Below are positions 35,149 through 43,687 of a stretch of DNA of 64,000 nucleotides, piece by piece. The notes under the pieces were generated by a model, which saw only the letters and a list, made by a program, of their open reading frames with translations, was not told the origin of the DNA and did no database searches. Made by a program: the position numbers and the translations under genes. Positions within the stretch are counted from its first letter, which is position 1. Each line of letters begins with the position of its first letter. This DNA comes from Rhizobium sp. WYCCWR10014 (lineage in GTDB: Bacteria; Pseudomonadota; Alphaproteobacteria; Rhizobiales; Rhizobiaceae): the NCBI RefSeq assembly GCF_001657485.1, contig NZ_LXFU01000052.1:248001-312000 (forward strand). The letters run 5' to 3'.

Positions 35149-36228
35149 TCAGCGCGGACCCGGACCCGGGCCTGGACCCGGGGGCGGCGGCCCAGGCGGC
35201 GGGGCGTCCTGCGTTGGCGGCCCCCCTCTATCCGGAGCGGAAAAATCTCGGTCCGGCCCGCCTCGGCCGAAGGGCGAACGATCGGGCGGCGGTCGATCCG
35301 AAGGACCACCTGGACGTCGCGAACCGAAGCCGTCCGGAAAGCGCCCGTCGGGAAAGCCGGTCATTCTGCTTGAGTCCCGCACGCCGACATCGACGAAGCC
35401 ATGACCATCAGGAGATGGCGGCGTCGAGCCGAAAGGCGCGGACCCTCTGGGTCCCGCGCCCGACTGGTCCTTATCGGTCGGCCGGAAGGTCTCGACGTTG
35501 ACGATGCCGCGTTTCAAGCCCGGGACCAGGGGTTCAGCCTGAATGCGCGTGATGATCAATCGATCGGCGACGGCCTTGAGACGCACGAGCGTTTGCTTGC
35601 CGGCCAGGTATCCATGCGTGCTTCCAAGCGAAAGGCCGCCGATCAGGACGCGATTGCTGCTCTTGACGGGGATCCCTCGAACATGGGCGCCTTCGGAAAC
35701 GGAGCGGGGCTCGATGCGCCGGGCAATGATCGTACCGTTAGGTTTGCGGATGCCGAACACGGCGACCCGCTTGCCCTTGCGCAGGCCCTTCGTCGCGACA
35801 CCCGTCGTGTCGATCGTTTGCCCCAGTATGGTCAGGCCGGTCTTGTCTATCCGGTCGATGCGGCCCTGGACTTCGCTGGCGATGGTGATGCGGGCGGCAA
35901 GCTTGCCCGTCAGCAGCACCCGGGCGACATGACCGACCTTCATCGCGCTCGCGCGAACGCGTCGGCCGTCGATTTCGATTGGTGTCGTCGCACTGAACGG
36001 TATGTGGATGTTGTTGACGATGATGCTTCCAAAGCCCTGGATGGTTCCGACGATGCCGGTTCCGCCGATGCCGTGATCTTCGTTCTCCCCGCCGCCCTGG
36101 ATGGAAAGTCCGGACCCGCCGATGCCGTGATCGCCCGTCGGTTGCGCGGCGGCACTCTTGGGCCCCAGGACCTGAAGCACTATTCCGGCCAGCAGAAATT
36201 GCCTTCTCGAAATCGCCGACGGAGTCAT
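35149..36228 (-). CDS. DUF5666 domain protein with Tat-like signal and Pro/Gly-rich tail
   Basis: Exported protein, 359 aa. The N-terminus SRRQFLLAGIVLQVLG resembles a twin-arginine signal ending at AAAQ. Two DHGIGG(S/T)G boxes follow, then DUF5666 beta repeats (GTIQGFGSIIVNNIHIPF; VQGRIDRIDKTGLTILGQ; KRVAVFGIRKPNGTIIARRIEP). The last 110 residues are rich in Pro, Gly, Asp and Arg and end in a poly-PG tract. Its start overlaps the end of the DUF6502 gene by 4 nt. Function unknown; beta-strand repeats suggest a periplasmic binding or structural role. Confidence 0.8.
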   Translation of the reverse strand: MTPSAISRRQFLLAGIVLQVLGPKSAAAQPTGDHGIGGSGLSIQGGGENEDHGIGGTGIVGTIQGFGSIIVNNIHIPFSATTPIEIDGRRVRASAMKVGHVARVLLTGKLAARITIASEVQGRIDRIDKTGLTILGQTIDTTGVATKGLRKGKRVAVFGIRKPNGTIIARRIEPRSVSEGAHVRGIPVKSSNRVLIGGLSLGSTHGYLAGKQTLVRLKAVADRLIITRIQAEPLVPGLKRGIVNVETFRPTDKDQSGAGPRGSAPFGSTPPSPDGHGFVDVGVRDSSRMTGFPDGRFPDGFGSRRPGGPSDRPPPDRSPFGRGGPDRDFSAPDRGGPPTQDAPPPGPPPPGPGPGPGPR

Positions 36229-37118
36229 TCGTCCGTCTCCGTCTTGGATGCGGCGTCTGCCTGAAGATCGGCCTCGCCCTCCTCGGTCATGACATAGAGC
36301 CCGGCGATCCAGCGGCTGTTGCCGCCGGGGTCGTCCTTGATGGCCTGATGGGCGATCTTGTTGAGCTTCAGGAGCAGCGCCATTCCTTCCGCGCGCGCGA
36401 TCTCGTCGAGCCGGGCGGCCAGAACGGCTGATATCCCGTCATAATGGACGGCGCGTTCGAAGTTGGGAGGAGGCTCGTTCATCAGGTTCATGACCGACGC
36501 CTGCACATGGTCACGGAGGTTGCGCGTAAAATAATGCCGGCGGGCTTCGTCACCGGCATTGGGGACGATCGTTGAGAGGTCGAGCTGGATCCAGCCGTTC
36601 TGATCGACAACGACGATACCCTTATCCAGCCAGTCGTCCAGGATGGAGCGGGGGTGGACGTCCTTGGTGATGTCGCTCACCAGGCTCTCGAATGACGGAC
36701 CGCCGTCGCTGGAGGTCCGGGGCAGGGCGCTCGGCCGATCCTCCGCATCGCAATAAAACGGATCGGCAAGCCATCTGGCGAGAATACGGCTCGTCTGTGA
36801 AACGCCGGTGGTCAGGAAGGATGCCGCAAGCACCTGTCCGCGCAGCCGGTTGACGTCCTTGCGGTGAATGCCGGTCAGAAGCGAGATGCGGCTGTCCGTC
36901 TGGTTCTTGTTCGGCAGCGCGAATTCCTTCTCTGCGACCTCGATATAGAGGCGGCGAAGAACGGTCGAAAACGAGATGAAGTTGAAGCCGGAGGCGAGTG
37001 CGAGCTTGACCAGCGGGCGAAGCACGCGGATCAGCATGGCCTGCAAGGTCTCTTCGGAGAAGGGTAGCTTCGCGCGCGGCTTCGACATCAAGAACACACT
37101 CGGTCTCTGAAAGACCAT
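36225..37118 (-). CDS. DUF6502 family protein
   Basis: Cytoplasmic-looking protein, 297 aa, of the DUF6502 family. Family features include MLIRVLRPLVKLALASGFNF, a helical RISLLTGIHRKDVNRLR segment resembling a winged-helix DNA-binding unit, and FTRNLRDHVQASVMNL. The ATG at 37118 has AAGGT upstream; M12 (37085) is an alternative start. It is translationally coupled to the exported DUF5666 protein. A regulatory function is suggested by the HTH-like part but is not proved. Confidence 0.75.
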   Translation of the reverse strand: MVFQRPSVFLMSKPRAKLPFSEETLQAMLIRVLRPLVKLALASGFNFISFSTVLRRLYIEVAEKEFALPNKNQTDSRISLLTGIHRKDVNRLRGQVLAASFLTTGVSQTSRILARWLADPFYCDAEDRPSALPRTSSDGGPSFESLVSDITKDVHPRSILDDWLDKGIVVVDQNGWIQLDLSTIVPNAGDEARRHYFTRNLRDHVQASVMNLMNEPPPNFERAVHYDGISAVLAARLDEIARAEGMALLLKLNKIAHQAIKDDPGGNSRWIAGLYVMTEEGEADLQADAASKTETDE

Positions 37119-37273
37119 TGCCGGCAGACCTTCGGCAATCGTCCTCAGTCTCCCCTATGGGAAAGTCCAGACTGCCGCAACGGACAAGCCCTATGCAAGA
37201 CCGGCTCATGCCATGCTTCCTGGCGGCACGGCCGTGATCGCGCCGCCATTGGGAAGGCATTTTGCCTCTTCTG

Positions 37274-37648
37274 TCAATGCGTTACCGGATGGGGCTCGGG
37301 TGACAGCACTGCGCCATGGCGCCAGTCGATCAGCCGGTCGATGCGTGCAATCTTGTGGAAAACCTCGAAAACGTCGAATGAGGTGCCTTTCTCGATGTGG
37401 GCTGCCAGCAACTCGCAAAGCTCGAATATTTCAGGGGGCGTACCGGTCATCTCCACGCCGTCATCCGTGAAGACACCCGATCGCGGCCATGCCCGCGTCT
37501 GTTGCTCGTCGAGTTTGCTGCCGACGAAAGGGATCGTATCGATGATGCCGGAGGCAAGCGCGAACGCCGCCTCCGCCACGATTTCGGAACACGCCGTGTT
37601 GGGCTCCTTCGTTAGGGCCGGTATTTGCAACTGCTTGAGTTCACGCAT
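37274..37648 (-). CDS. Hypothetical protein with phage-connector-like motif
   Basis: Protein of 124 aa, 11 nt downstream of flgL on the same strand. It has no signal peptide. Residues around the centre, DEQQTRAWPRSGVFTDDG followed by PPEIFELCELLAAHI, match the pattern seen in phage head-tail connector / DnaT-like proteins (an AWPR-G segment, a turn, then a helix). That resemblance is by eye only, and there are no other phage genes here. It may alternatively be an unrecognised flagellar accessory protein. Confidence 0.55.
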   Translation of the reverse strand: MRELKQLQIPALTKEPNTACSEIVAEAAFALASGIIDTIPFVGSKLDEQQTRAWPRSGVFTDDGVEMTGTPPEIFELCELLAAHIEKGTSFDVFEVFHKIARIDRLIDWRHGAVLSPEPHPVTH

Positions 37649-37659
37649 TTTTCAATCCG

Positions 37660-38706
37660 TCAGAGATAGTTGACCAGGCTCAGGCTCTGGAGTTTTGAAA
37701 CGAGCGTGTAGGCCGTTTCCAATTGCGTCTGCAGCTGGTTGACGAGCGTCGAGGCCTCATAGGTATCCACGCCCTGGAGATCGACGAGGTTTCCCTGAAG
37801 CAGAGTGGATTGAGCGTCGAGCGCGTCATTTGCCTTTTCGAGCCGCTCCTGGGCGAGGCCGAGTTCGCTTTGCTGCGTCACGATCCCGGAGGTCGCCTGC
37901 GCCGCATAGGCGATCGCCTTGGATGCGACGGTGCTCTGCGCGTCGGAGCTGAGATCCTGGCCGAAGAGGGCGGAGACGACGACGGAGGCGAGCGCGAGAT
38001 AGCGCATGCCTTCGGAATTGGCATTGGTCGACGAGGTGATGGTTTCCGATCCGCTGATCCGGCTCGTCATGTCGGTGCTGGAAGCGGTCGACCAGCCGTC
38101 GGAAGCGTCCGTCCAGGCGCTCTCGGAGAACATCGGCTCGACCGTGTCGGTGATGAAGCTGCCGATTTCCTCGCCCGTCAATTCGCTGACGTCTTTTCCG
38201 AGACCGGTTGCATAATCGTTCAGAGCCGAAACGACCGTATCTGAGACCGCCGAGGATTGATCGGTCAGAGGCTGACTGTCGAGGTTCGTTCCGCCGAACA
38301 GGAACTCGCCATTGACTGACGTGTTTGCCGTCGAGACCAGCTGCGAAATCGTGGCGCTCGCCGTCTGCAGGGCAACGGCGATGCTCGTCGTATCCTGGCT
38401 CGCCTGGAGCGCGGTCAGGTTCGAGACCAGGCTGTCGCCGGCATCCTTGAGGCTCGAAAGGGCGGTTTGCGATGCGTTCATGCGCAATTCGACGACGGCA
38501 TTGCTCGTCTTGAACGAGGCGGCCTGGGCGATGGCGCTGGTGAGATTGATCGACTTTGCAGCGCCGGCGCCGAGGGATACGCCGATATCGGCATAGGTTC
38601 CCGTGGTCGCTTCCGTCGAGGCCTGCTGCAGCTTGTTTTGGGACTGGCTGATGGTGAGCCGCAAAACATTCTGCATCGCCGATGATGAGACAAAAGATGC
38701 TTTCAT
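37660..38706 (-). CDS. flgL: Flagellar hook-associated protein FlgL (HAP3)
   Basis: Hook-filament junction protein, 348 aa, with flagellin-like ends: the N-terminal SSAMQNVLRLTISQSQNKLQ coiled coil and C-terminal STLVNQLQTQLETAYTLVSKLQ. The middle includes GEFLFGGTN, typical of FlgL. There is no Sec signal, as expected for a type III flagellar export substrate. It starts 2 nt after flgK ends, inside flgE-flgK-flgL. The flaF, flbT and flgD genes that usually follow in rhizobia are absent. Confidence 0.93.
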   Translation of the reverse strand: MKASFVSSSAMQNVLRLTISQSQNKLQQASTEATTGTYADIGVSLGAGAAKSINLTSAIAQAASFKTSNAVVELRMNASQTALSSLKDAGDSLVSNLTALQASQDTTSIAVALQTASATISQLVSTANTSVNGEFLFGGTNLDSQPLTDQSSAVSDTVVSALNDYATGLGKDVSELTGEEIGSFITDTVEPMFSESAWTDASDGWSTASSTDMTSRISGSETITSSTNANSEGMRYLALASVVVSALFGQDLSSDAQSTVASKAIAYAAQATSGIVTQQSELGLAQERLEKANDALDAQSTLLQGNLVDLQGVDTYEASTLVNQLQTQLETAYTLVSKLQSLSLVNYL

Positions 38707-38708
38707 GA

Positions 38709-40169
38709 CTAGCTCGCTATGTCGAGGAGCGACTGGAACATCTCGTCGATGACGTTCAGGATCTTTGTCGCCGCTTTGTAGGATTGTTCGATGTCGAGAA
38801 GCAGCGTCAGTTCCTCGTCGAGGTTGACGCCGGTTTCGTTGGAATAGGCCTCGTCTGAGCGCGACAAGGCGGCAGCCGTTGTTTCGGAGGCCGAGGTGGC
38901 GTCGCTTCGATATTGCTCGAGCCAGCCGATGGAGGCGCTGGCGTAGTCCGTCAGGCTTTGCGACGTCGAGAGACCGGCGTCGGAAGAGAACGAGCGCTGT
39001 TCCGTCAGCGCCTCATAGAGCGCGTCGAGATTGTCCGAGAAGCCGCTGTCTCCCGAGGTGTTCAGATCGGTGATGCCGCTGATGGAGCCATCGCGCAGCT
39101 TCGTCGCATCGCCGCCCTCGCTGGTGACGACGGCTGGATTGACCGAGATGGTGGAGGCGATCCCTGTCGTATCGTCGGAAGCAGCAGGTGTTCCCCCGGT
39201 TGCGCCTGATGCCGTGGTCCACACGAAAAGTCCCGGCGCGCTCGTGCTGCCGTCGGTTTCCGAGAAGATCTGGACGAGCGATTTAGCGATCTCGTCGAGC
39301 TGGGCCTGAAATGTCGGGGCGATCTCGTCGCGAAGCTGCAGCAGCGCCTGCAGGCTGCCCGAGGCACTCGTCGTCGATCCCTCGCCGGCGTCGAGCGCAA
39401 CGCCGTCGATATAGATGGAGTTTCCTTCCGTTCCGGCGACGTAGGTTGCCGTCGAGGCGAACGTGACGGTGCGGGGTATGGTTTCGAACAGCACGGTGCC
39501 GTCCGAGGTGTAGAGCGCCATATCGTTATTGTCGCGCACGGCGGAGGTGACGCCGACGATCGAGGAGATCTGTTTCAGGAGTTTTTCACGCTCGTCGAGC
39601 GCCGAGGATGTATCGGCGCCGGTCGATGTCGCCAGCTTGACCGCATTGTTGGCGGCCTCGAACTGCGACAGCAGCGTATTCAGGGTGGAGACCTGTGTGG
39701 CGATCTCCGCATCCGCCTCGGCTCTGATCGACTGGACGCCGTCGCTTGCGGTATTGAGCGAATTGGCGAGATCCTGCGCGGCGGTCACGGCCGATTGCGC
39801 TGATGTCGTGCTGCTTGGCGACGTACTGAATGTCTGGAGCGCCTGCTGGAATGCCGTGAGATAGGTACTCGGCGAAGTCTCGTAGTCATTGCCGCCCACC
39901 AGCGACTTCAGGCTTTCGAGGCCGGTCACCAGCGTCTGCTGGGCGCTGTCCTTGGCATTCGTTTGCAGATACTGGGCAAGCAACGCATTTTCCTGCGCCC
40001 GACTGATGCTGACGACCTGGGCGCCGGAAAGAGACGTCGTAACCGACGCCTCCCGTCTCACATAGTCGGAATTGCCGACATTGGCGATATTCGTCGAAAT
40101 GACGCTGCTTTGCTGGCCGGTAGTGTTGAAAATACTTTGGACGCTGTTCAAGGCGGAGGTGAGCGACAT
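38709..40169 (-). CDS. flgK: Flagellar hook-associated protein FlgK (HAP1)
   Basis: First hook-filament junction protein, 486 aa. The N-terminus SLTSALNSVQSIFNTTGQQSSVISTNIANVGN is the rod/hook-family signature (ANVGN). The C-terminal D0 helix reads VNLDEELTLLLDIEQSYKAATKILNVIDEMFQSLL. The core is rich in Ser/Thr/Asp as in other surface flagellar proteins. It lies 13 nt downstream of flgE. Together with FlgL it adapts hook to filament. Confidence 0.94.
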   Translation of the reverse strand: MSLTSALNSVQSIFNTTGQQSSVISTNIANVGNSDYVRREASVTTSLSGAQVVSISRAQENALLAQYLQTNAKDSAQQTLVTGLESLKSLVGGNDYETSPSTYLTAFQQALQTFSTSPSSTTSAQSAVTAAQDLANSLNTASDGVQSIRAEADAEIATQVSTLNTLLSQFEAANNAVKLATSTGADTSSALDEREKLLKQISSIVGVTSAVRDNNDMALYTSDGTVLFETIPRTVTFASTATYVAGTEGNSIYIDGVALDAGEGSTTSASGSLQALLQLRDEIAPTFQAQLDEIAKSLVQIFSETDGSTSAPGLFVWTTASGATGGTPAASDDTTGIASTISVNPAVVTSEGGDATKLRDGSISGITDLNTSGDSGFSDNLDALYEALTEQRSFSSDAGLSTSQSLTDYASASIGWLEQYRSDATSASETTAAALSRSDEAYSNETGVNLDEELTLLLDIEQSYKAATKILNVIDEMFQSLLDIAS

Positions 40170-40182
40170 GCCGGCGCCCTCC

Positions 40183-41475
40183 CTATCGTTTCAGATTGAC
40201 GAGGACATCCATGATATCGGAGCCGGTCTGAAACACCTTCGAATTGGCGGTATAGCTGCGCTGCGCTTCGATCATTTCCGTCAGTTCGCCGGCGAGATCG
40301 ACATTCGAGCTTTCGAGAGCGCCGGACTGGATGGAGCCAAGCCCGTTCGTCTGCGGGAAGCCGGTGACCGTGACGCCGGACAGTCCGTTGGCACTGTAGA
40401 CGTTGCCGCTGAGCAGCGTCAGATTGTCGGGGCTGGCGACCGTCGCGAGAGGGATCTGATAGAGAGCCTTTGTCGCGCCGTTCGCATAGGAGACCGACAC
40501 CACGCCGTCCGCACCGATAGATACCGAGCTCACCGCACTTGCGGCCTGGCCGTCTGCGGAGCCCGTCGCCGAGAAGTCGGAGGCAAGCTGGGTAAAGTCG
40601 GAATAGTCCATGGTGACCGTCTTTGCCGTTACCGGATCGACGATGTCGGTGTCGGTCGCGGAGGTCAGCTGGCCATCGGCGTCGAAGGAGAGCGTTGCAA
40701 CGCTCACGGCATCGGAGGAGTAGGGAAAGGATGTCGTGCTGCCGGTGGCTGCATCGGCATTGCGGTAAACCGCGACCTCCCAGGTGCTGCCGGTGACCGC
40801 GCCGCTCGCATCCGTCGTGACGCCGGTCTTGGTGAAATAATAGTCGTACTGGACGGTGCCGCCGAGGCTGTCATAGGCAACCAGCGACATCTTTTGCGTG
40901 TCGTCGGTGACGCTTGCCGTGTTGGCGCTCGGCAGCGTCGTCGTATCCGTGACGACGGTCGCTTCGGAATTCAGGTTGCCGCTGAAATAGGCGCTGCTCG
41001 AAGCGACGGCGCTCAACCCCGATTGTGATACGTTGACCGGCACCAGTCCGTCGAAGCCGTTGACGACCACCGCCGGCACGCCGGAATCATAGGAATATCC
41101 CATTAGCGTGAAACCGGCGCCGTTGACGAGGTTGCCGTCGCTGTCGACCGAGAAGTCGCCGGCCCGGGTGAGCACAGGCGTGCCGTCGGCGCTTTCCACG
41201 ATGAAGAACCCGTCTCCCGAGATCGCCAGGTCGTAGGCCGAGGTCGTATAGGAAATGTCGCCCTGTTGGGAAATCGCCTGGCGCACCGATGTCTGAACGC
41301 CGCCCGAATTGTAATTGCCCGCGGAAGACGGCAGGACCAGCGACGAAAAGGAGGTGGAGACGGCCTTGTAGCCGACGGTATTCGCGTTTGCGATATTGTC
41401 GGAAACCGTGCTCAGCCGGTTTGCCTGGGCGCTCATGCCGGAGACGGCGGTTTTCATGCTTCCAAAAATGCTCAT
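40183..41475 (-). CDS. flgE: Flagellar hook protein FlgE
   Basis: Hook protein, 430 aa. The N-terminal MSIFGSMKTAVSGMSAQANRLSTVSDNIANANTVGYK carries the flagellar rod motif NIANANT. The central FlgE domain has GDGFFIVESADGTPVLTRAGDFSVDSDGNLV. The C-terminus is SSNVDLAGELTEMIEAQRSYTANSKVFQTGSDIMDVLVNLKR, the conserved D0 helix. It heads an apparently incomplete flagellar operon. No standard flagellar promoter is obvious in the 319 bp upstream. Confidence 0.95.
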   Translation of the reverse strand: MSIFGSMKTAVSGMSAQANRLSTVSDNIANANTVGYKAVSTSFSSLVLPSSAGNYNSGGVQTSVRQAISQQGDISYTTSAYDLAISGDGFFIVESADGTPVLTRAGDFSVDSDGNLVNGAGFTLMGYSYDSGVPAVVVNGFDGLVPVNVSQSGLSAVASSSAYFSGNLNSEATVVTDTTTLPSANTASVTDDTQKMSLVAYDSLGGTVQYDYYFTKTGVTTDASGAVTGSTWEVAVYRNADAATGSTTSFPYSSDAVSVATLSFDADGQLTSATDTDIVDPVTAKTVTMDYSDFTQLASDFSATGSADGQAASAVSSVSIGADGVVSVSYANGATKALYQIPLATVASPDNLTLLSGNVYSANGLSGVTVTGFPQTNGLGSIQSGALESSNVDLAGELTEMIEAQRSYTANSKVFQTGSDIMDVLVNLKR

Positions 41476-41794
41476 GGCTCGATTCCTTTATGGTTTGGGA
41501 ACATGCCATGTGACGACAGGCTTCCAGGGCCCGGATTGCGGGCGCACGACATCGCTGGCGCCGGACAAGGCCGACACCGGTCGATGATCTGATTGTCTGG
41601 ACTGACCCCGTGATGGCGATAGGCGCTTCGGCTCATCCGCGCGCTAGTATCGTGCGCCTGTGGCGGCGCACCAACGTTTCAGTATTTCAGGAACGGCCCG
41701 GCTGAAGGCTCTGCCAGCTCCACGGCCGGGCCGCTTCAGATCGTCTCATTGCAGTTTCTCCAGCAATTGCAATGGCGACGCTCCGTATCCGCCG
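41476..41794. other. Intergenic region between flgE and casA
   Basis: This 319-bp stretch lies upstream of flgE and downstream of casA, both read leftwards. A 9-bp inverted repeat, CGGCCCGGC (41694-41702) and GCCGGGCCG (41725-41733), sits about 62 nt after the casA stop and may form the end of its transcript, although no T run follows. Nothing else was recognised; the flgE promoter must lie here. Confidence 0.4.
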
Positions 41795-42667
41795 TCAGCC
41801 CGCGGACTGAAGGGACAATGAACCGGTGTCGGACGTGTCGAGCAGACTAAAGAGCTGGCTCGCCTGGCTTTCGGTGACGTCCTCGGGCTTGCCTGCCATG
41901 AACTCGTCCAATGTCACTAGCCCGTCTCCATTCGTATCGAGATCGGAGAGCAGGGATTGAGACTGGTCGTCTTCTGCGGGCGGCGGCGGTGGCGGTCCTT
42001 CGGAACGTTGCGACTGCTCGGCCGACATCGCCTCGGTCAGCGCATCGACCGACAGCGAACCCGCTCCTTCGCTGTCGAAGCTGTCGAAAAGCGTGCCGGC
42101 CTGGTCTTCCGTCACATCGGACGGTCGGCCTGCTACGAACTCGTCCTTGCTGATGGAGCCGTCGCCATCGGTATCGAGATCGGAGAGCAGGGATGCAAGA
42201 TCGTCGCCGCCGGCGGGCGGCGGCGGTCCGCCCGGGCGTTGCGACTGCTCAGCCGACATCGCCTCGGTCAGCGCATCGACCGATAGCGAGCCAGTGCTTT
42301 CGCTGTCGAAGCTGTTGAAAAGCGTGTTGGCCTGGTCCTCCGTCACCTCGGACGGCCGGGCCGCGACGAACTCGGCCTTACTCACGTAGCCGTCGCCATC
42401 GCTGTCCAATTGGGCAACGTCCGTGCCTTCGCCGCCATCCTCATCCTCGCCCGATACCGACTGATCGGAGAAGCGGTTCATCGACAGCGTCATCAGCTGG
42501 GACAGGAGTTTGTCGGCGCTGCTGGACGTGTCTTCATCGAGCTGCCCGCTTTTGGTTGCTTTTGCCGACGAAACCGTATTAGAGGATAGGATCTCCTCGG
42601 ATGCGGATGTCGAGTGCTTGCTATAGGAATAGGAAGAGACTGATGTTGCAGCGGAAATGGTCGTCAT
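41795..42667 (-). CDS. casA: Calsymin, secreted EF-hand calcium-binding protein
   Basis: Acidic EF-hand protein, 290 aa, built from three homologous units of 77-79 aa. Each unit has one good EF-hand (DSDGDGYVSKAEF, DTDGDGSISKDEF, DTNGDGLVTLDEF) and one degenerate partner (DSESTGSLS and similar). That matches calsymin of R. etli, which is secreted and induced during bean infection. No Sec signal is visible. The ATG at 42667 has GGAG at 5 nt. The TetR regulator casR is divergent upstream. Binding of Ca2+ is predicted from the loops, with target partners unknown. Confidence 0.87.
   Translation of the reverse strand: MTTISAATSVSSYSYSKHSTSASEEILSSNTVSSAKATKSGQLDEDTSSSADKLLSQLMTLSMNRFSDQSVSGEDEDGGEGTDVAQLDSDGDGYVSKAEFVAARPSEVTEDQANTLFNSFDSESTGSLSVDALTEAMSAEQSQRPGGPPPPAGGDDLASLLSDLDTDGDGSISKDEFVAGRPSDVTEDQAGTLFDSFDSEGAGSLSVDALTEAMSAEQSQRSEGPPPPPPAEDDQSQSLLSDLDTNGDGLVTLDEFMAGKPEDVTESQASQLFSLLDTSDTGSLSLQSAG
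41874..42400. repeat. Tandem coding repeats in casA
   Basis: Three successive near-identical segments with periods of about 237 and 231 bp encode the three EF-hand pair units. Boundaries can be tracked by the recurring Val-Thr-Glu-Asp/Ser-Gln turn (GTGACG/GTCACx on the plus strand at 41874, 42111 and 42342). They reflect protein duplication, not a mobile or CRISPR repeat. The high identity of the middle two units points to recent copying or gene conversion. Confidence 0.7.
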
Positions 42668-42708
42668 AAGCGCTCCATCGCTAGGAGGGTGAGGATGCAA
42701 CGCATTAC

Positions 42709-42724
42709 AGAACTGTTAAGTTCT
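42709..42724. promoter_or_regulatory. Candidate CasR operator at casA/casR
   Basis: AGAACT-N4-AGTTCT (42709-42724), preceded by TTAC, lies in the divergent casA-casR region, 42 bp from the casA start. An almost identical element lies at 43688-43707 before the DUF1217 gene. Location and dyad symmetry suggest it is the binding site of the TetR-family regulator encoded next to it. Confidence 0.55.
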
Positions 42725-42831
42725 CTAAATCGAAATCACTAATGCCACAACCGAAAAAATTGCCCCTCAGAAATCGTAGTCTACGTTCTCAGGTCGTCGG
42801 CACGTGTTTCGGCAGGGTGGTCTAGACCGTT

Positions 42832-43479
42832 ATGGATATTATCGACGAACCTGCGGACGAGCCGCGCAAACGCGGTCGACCGAAAGTTTCCAGCGACGAG
42901 GACAAGCGGGCGCATATCGTCGAAGTCGCCGGCCGCGTCTTCGTCAAATACGGTTATGCCGGAAGCACGACGGCGATCGTCGCCTCCGAGGCGAGCGTTT
43001 CGAAGCAGACGCTCTATAAGCTGTTTCAGAGCAAGGAAGAGTTGTTTGCCGCCGTGGTCGGCGCGCATCGACGCCTGATGCTCGATCTGCCCAGGCCTGC
43101 CGAAGATATCTCGATTGCCGCGAGCCTCGAGCGCATTTTCATGATCGATATGGATGAGGACAAGGATGCCGATCGTACTGGCTTCCTGCAACTCGTCTTT
43201 CGCGAAGCGGCGCAATTTCCCGAACTTATCGATATCCTGCAGCGCGAAGGCATGCTTGCCAGCCGGCAGCATCTCGCCGACTGGCTGAGCGAACGCCGGT
43301 CGGAAGGCAGATTGACGCTGGACGATACGGCGAGTGGAGCCCGGATGCTGATGGATATGATCCTCGGCGGCATGGGTCCGCCGGAAGGGCGCGCGCGGGC
43401 CTGGCCCGATCGGGCTCAACTGTTTGCCCATCTTCGCCGCTGCATTGCCATCTTTGCCGCAGGCGTCGGCGCCGCCTGA
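42832..43479 (+). CDS. casR: TetR family transcriptional regulator (CasR type)
   Basis: TetR-family regulator, 215 aa. After a basic RKRGRPK stretch, the HTH covers about residues 27-70 (HIVEVAGRVFVKYGYAGSTTAIVASEASVSKQTLYKLF). The C-terminal ligand domain is of the TetR_C type (RLTLDDTASGARMLMDMILGG). It is divergent from casA, matching the known casA-casR layout in R. etli where CasR represses casA. Assignment to CasR is by context. Confidence 0.85.
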   Translation: MDIIDEPADEPRKRGRPKVSSDEDKRAHIVEVAGRVFVKYGYAGSTTAIVASEASVSKQTLYKLFQSKEELFAAVVGAHRRLMLDLPRPAEDISIAASLERIFMIDMDEDKDADRTGFLQLVFREAAQFPELIDILQREGMLASRQHLADWLSERRSEGRLTLDDTASGARMLMDMILGGMGPPEGRARAWPDRAQLFAHLRRCIAIFAAGVGAA

Positions 43480-43480
43480 A

Positions 43481-43634
43481 GCGTGATGCCAAAAAGTGTG
43501 ATTGGTTTTCGGACGACATCATGCTCCGATTACTTAATTTAGAACAGGATCCAGATTTTAGGCCGGGTCGGTCTAAAATCTGGATCCTGTTCTAAAGCGC
43601 ATCGCAATCTGTCAGATTCGCTCCTCGCGCTTTC
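43481..43634 (+). repeat. RIME-like intergenic repeat with long hairpin (copy B)
   Basis: It starts 2 nt after casR. An AAAAAGTGTGATTGGTTTT module ending ACGACATCATGCTC is followed by a 28-bp near-perfect hairpin (43538-43565 with 43569-43596; the inner 21-bp arms 43541-43561 and 43573-43593 are perfect). After it comes a second module (AAAGCGCATCGCAATC to CTCCTCGCGCTTT) shared with copies A and E. It may end casR transcription as well. Confidence 0.78.
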
Positions 43635-43687
43635 GTCCGGCAAAACGCGAACCCTTGACTTTCGCTTCCAATTCCGCATTGGATAAA

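Noticed and set aside
37274..37648. Prophage remnant
   Set aside because: Only one weakly phage-like protein; no integrase, att site or other phage genes nearby.
41874..42400. CRISPR array
   Set aside because: The repeats are 230-240 bp, in frame, and encode EF-hand units; no short repeats with unique spacers were seen.
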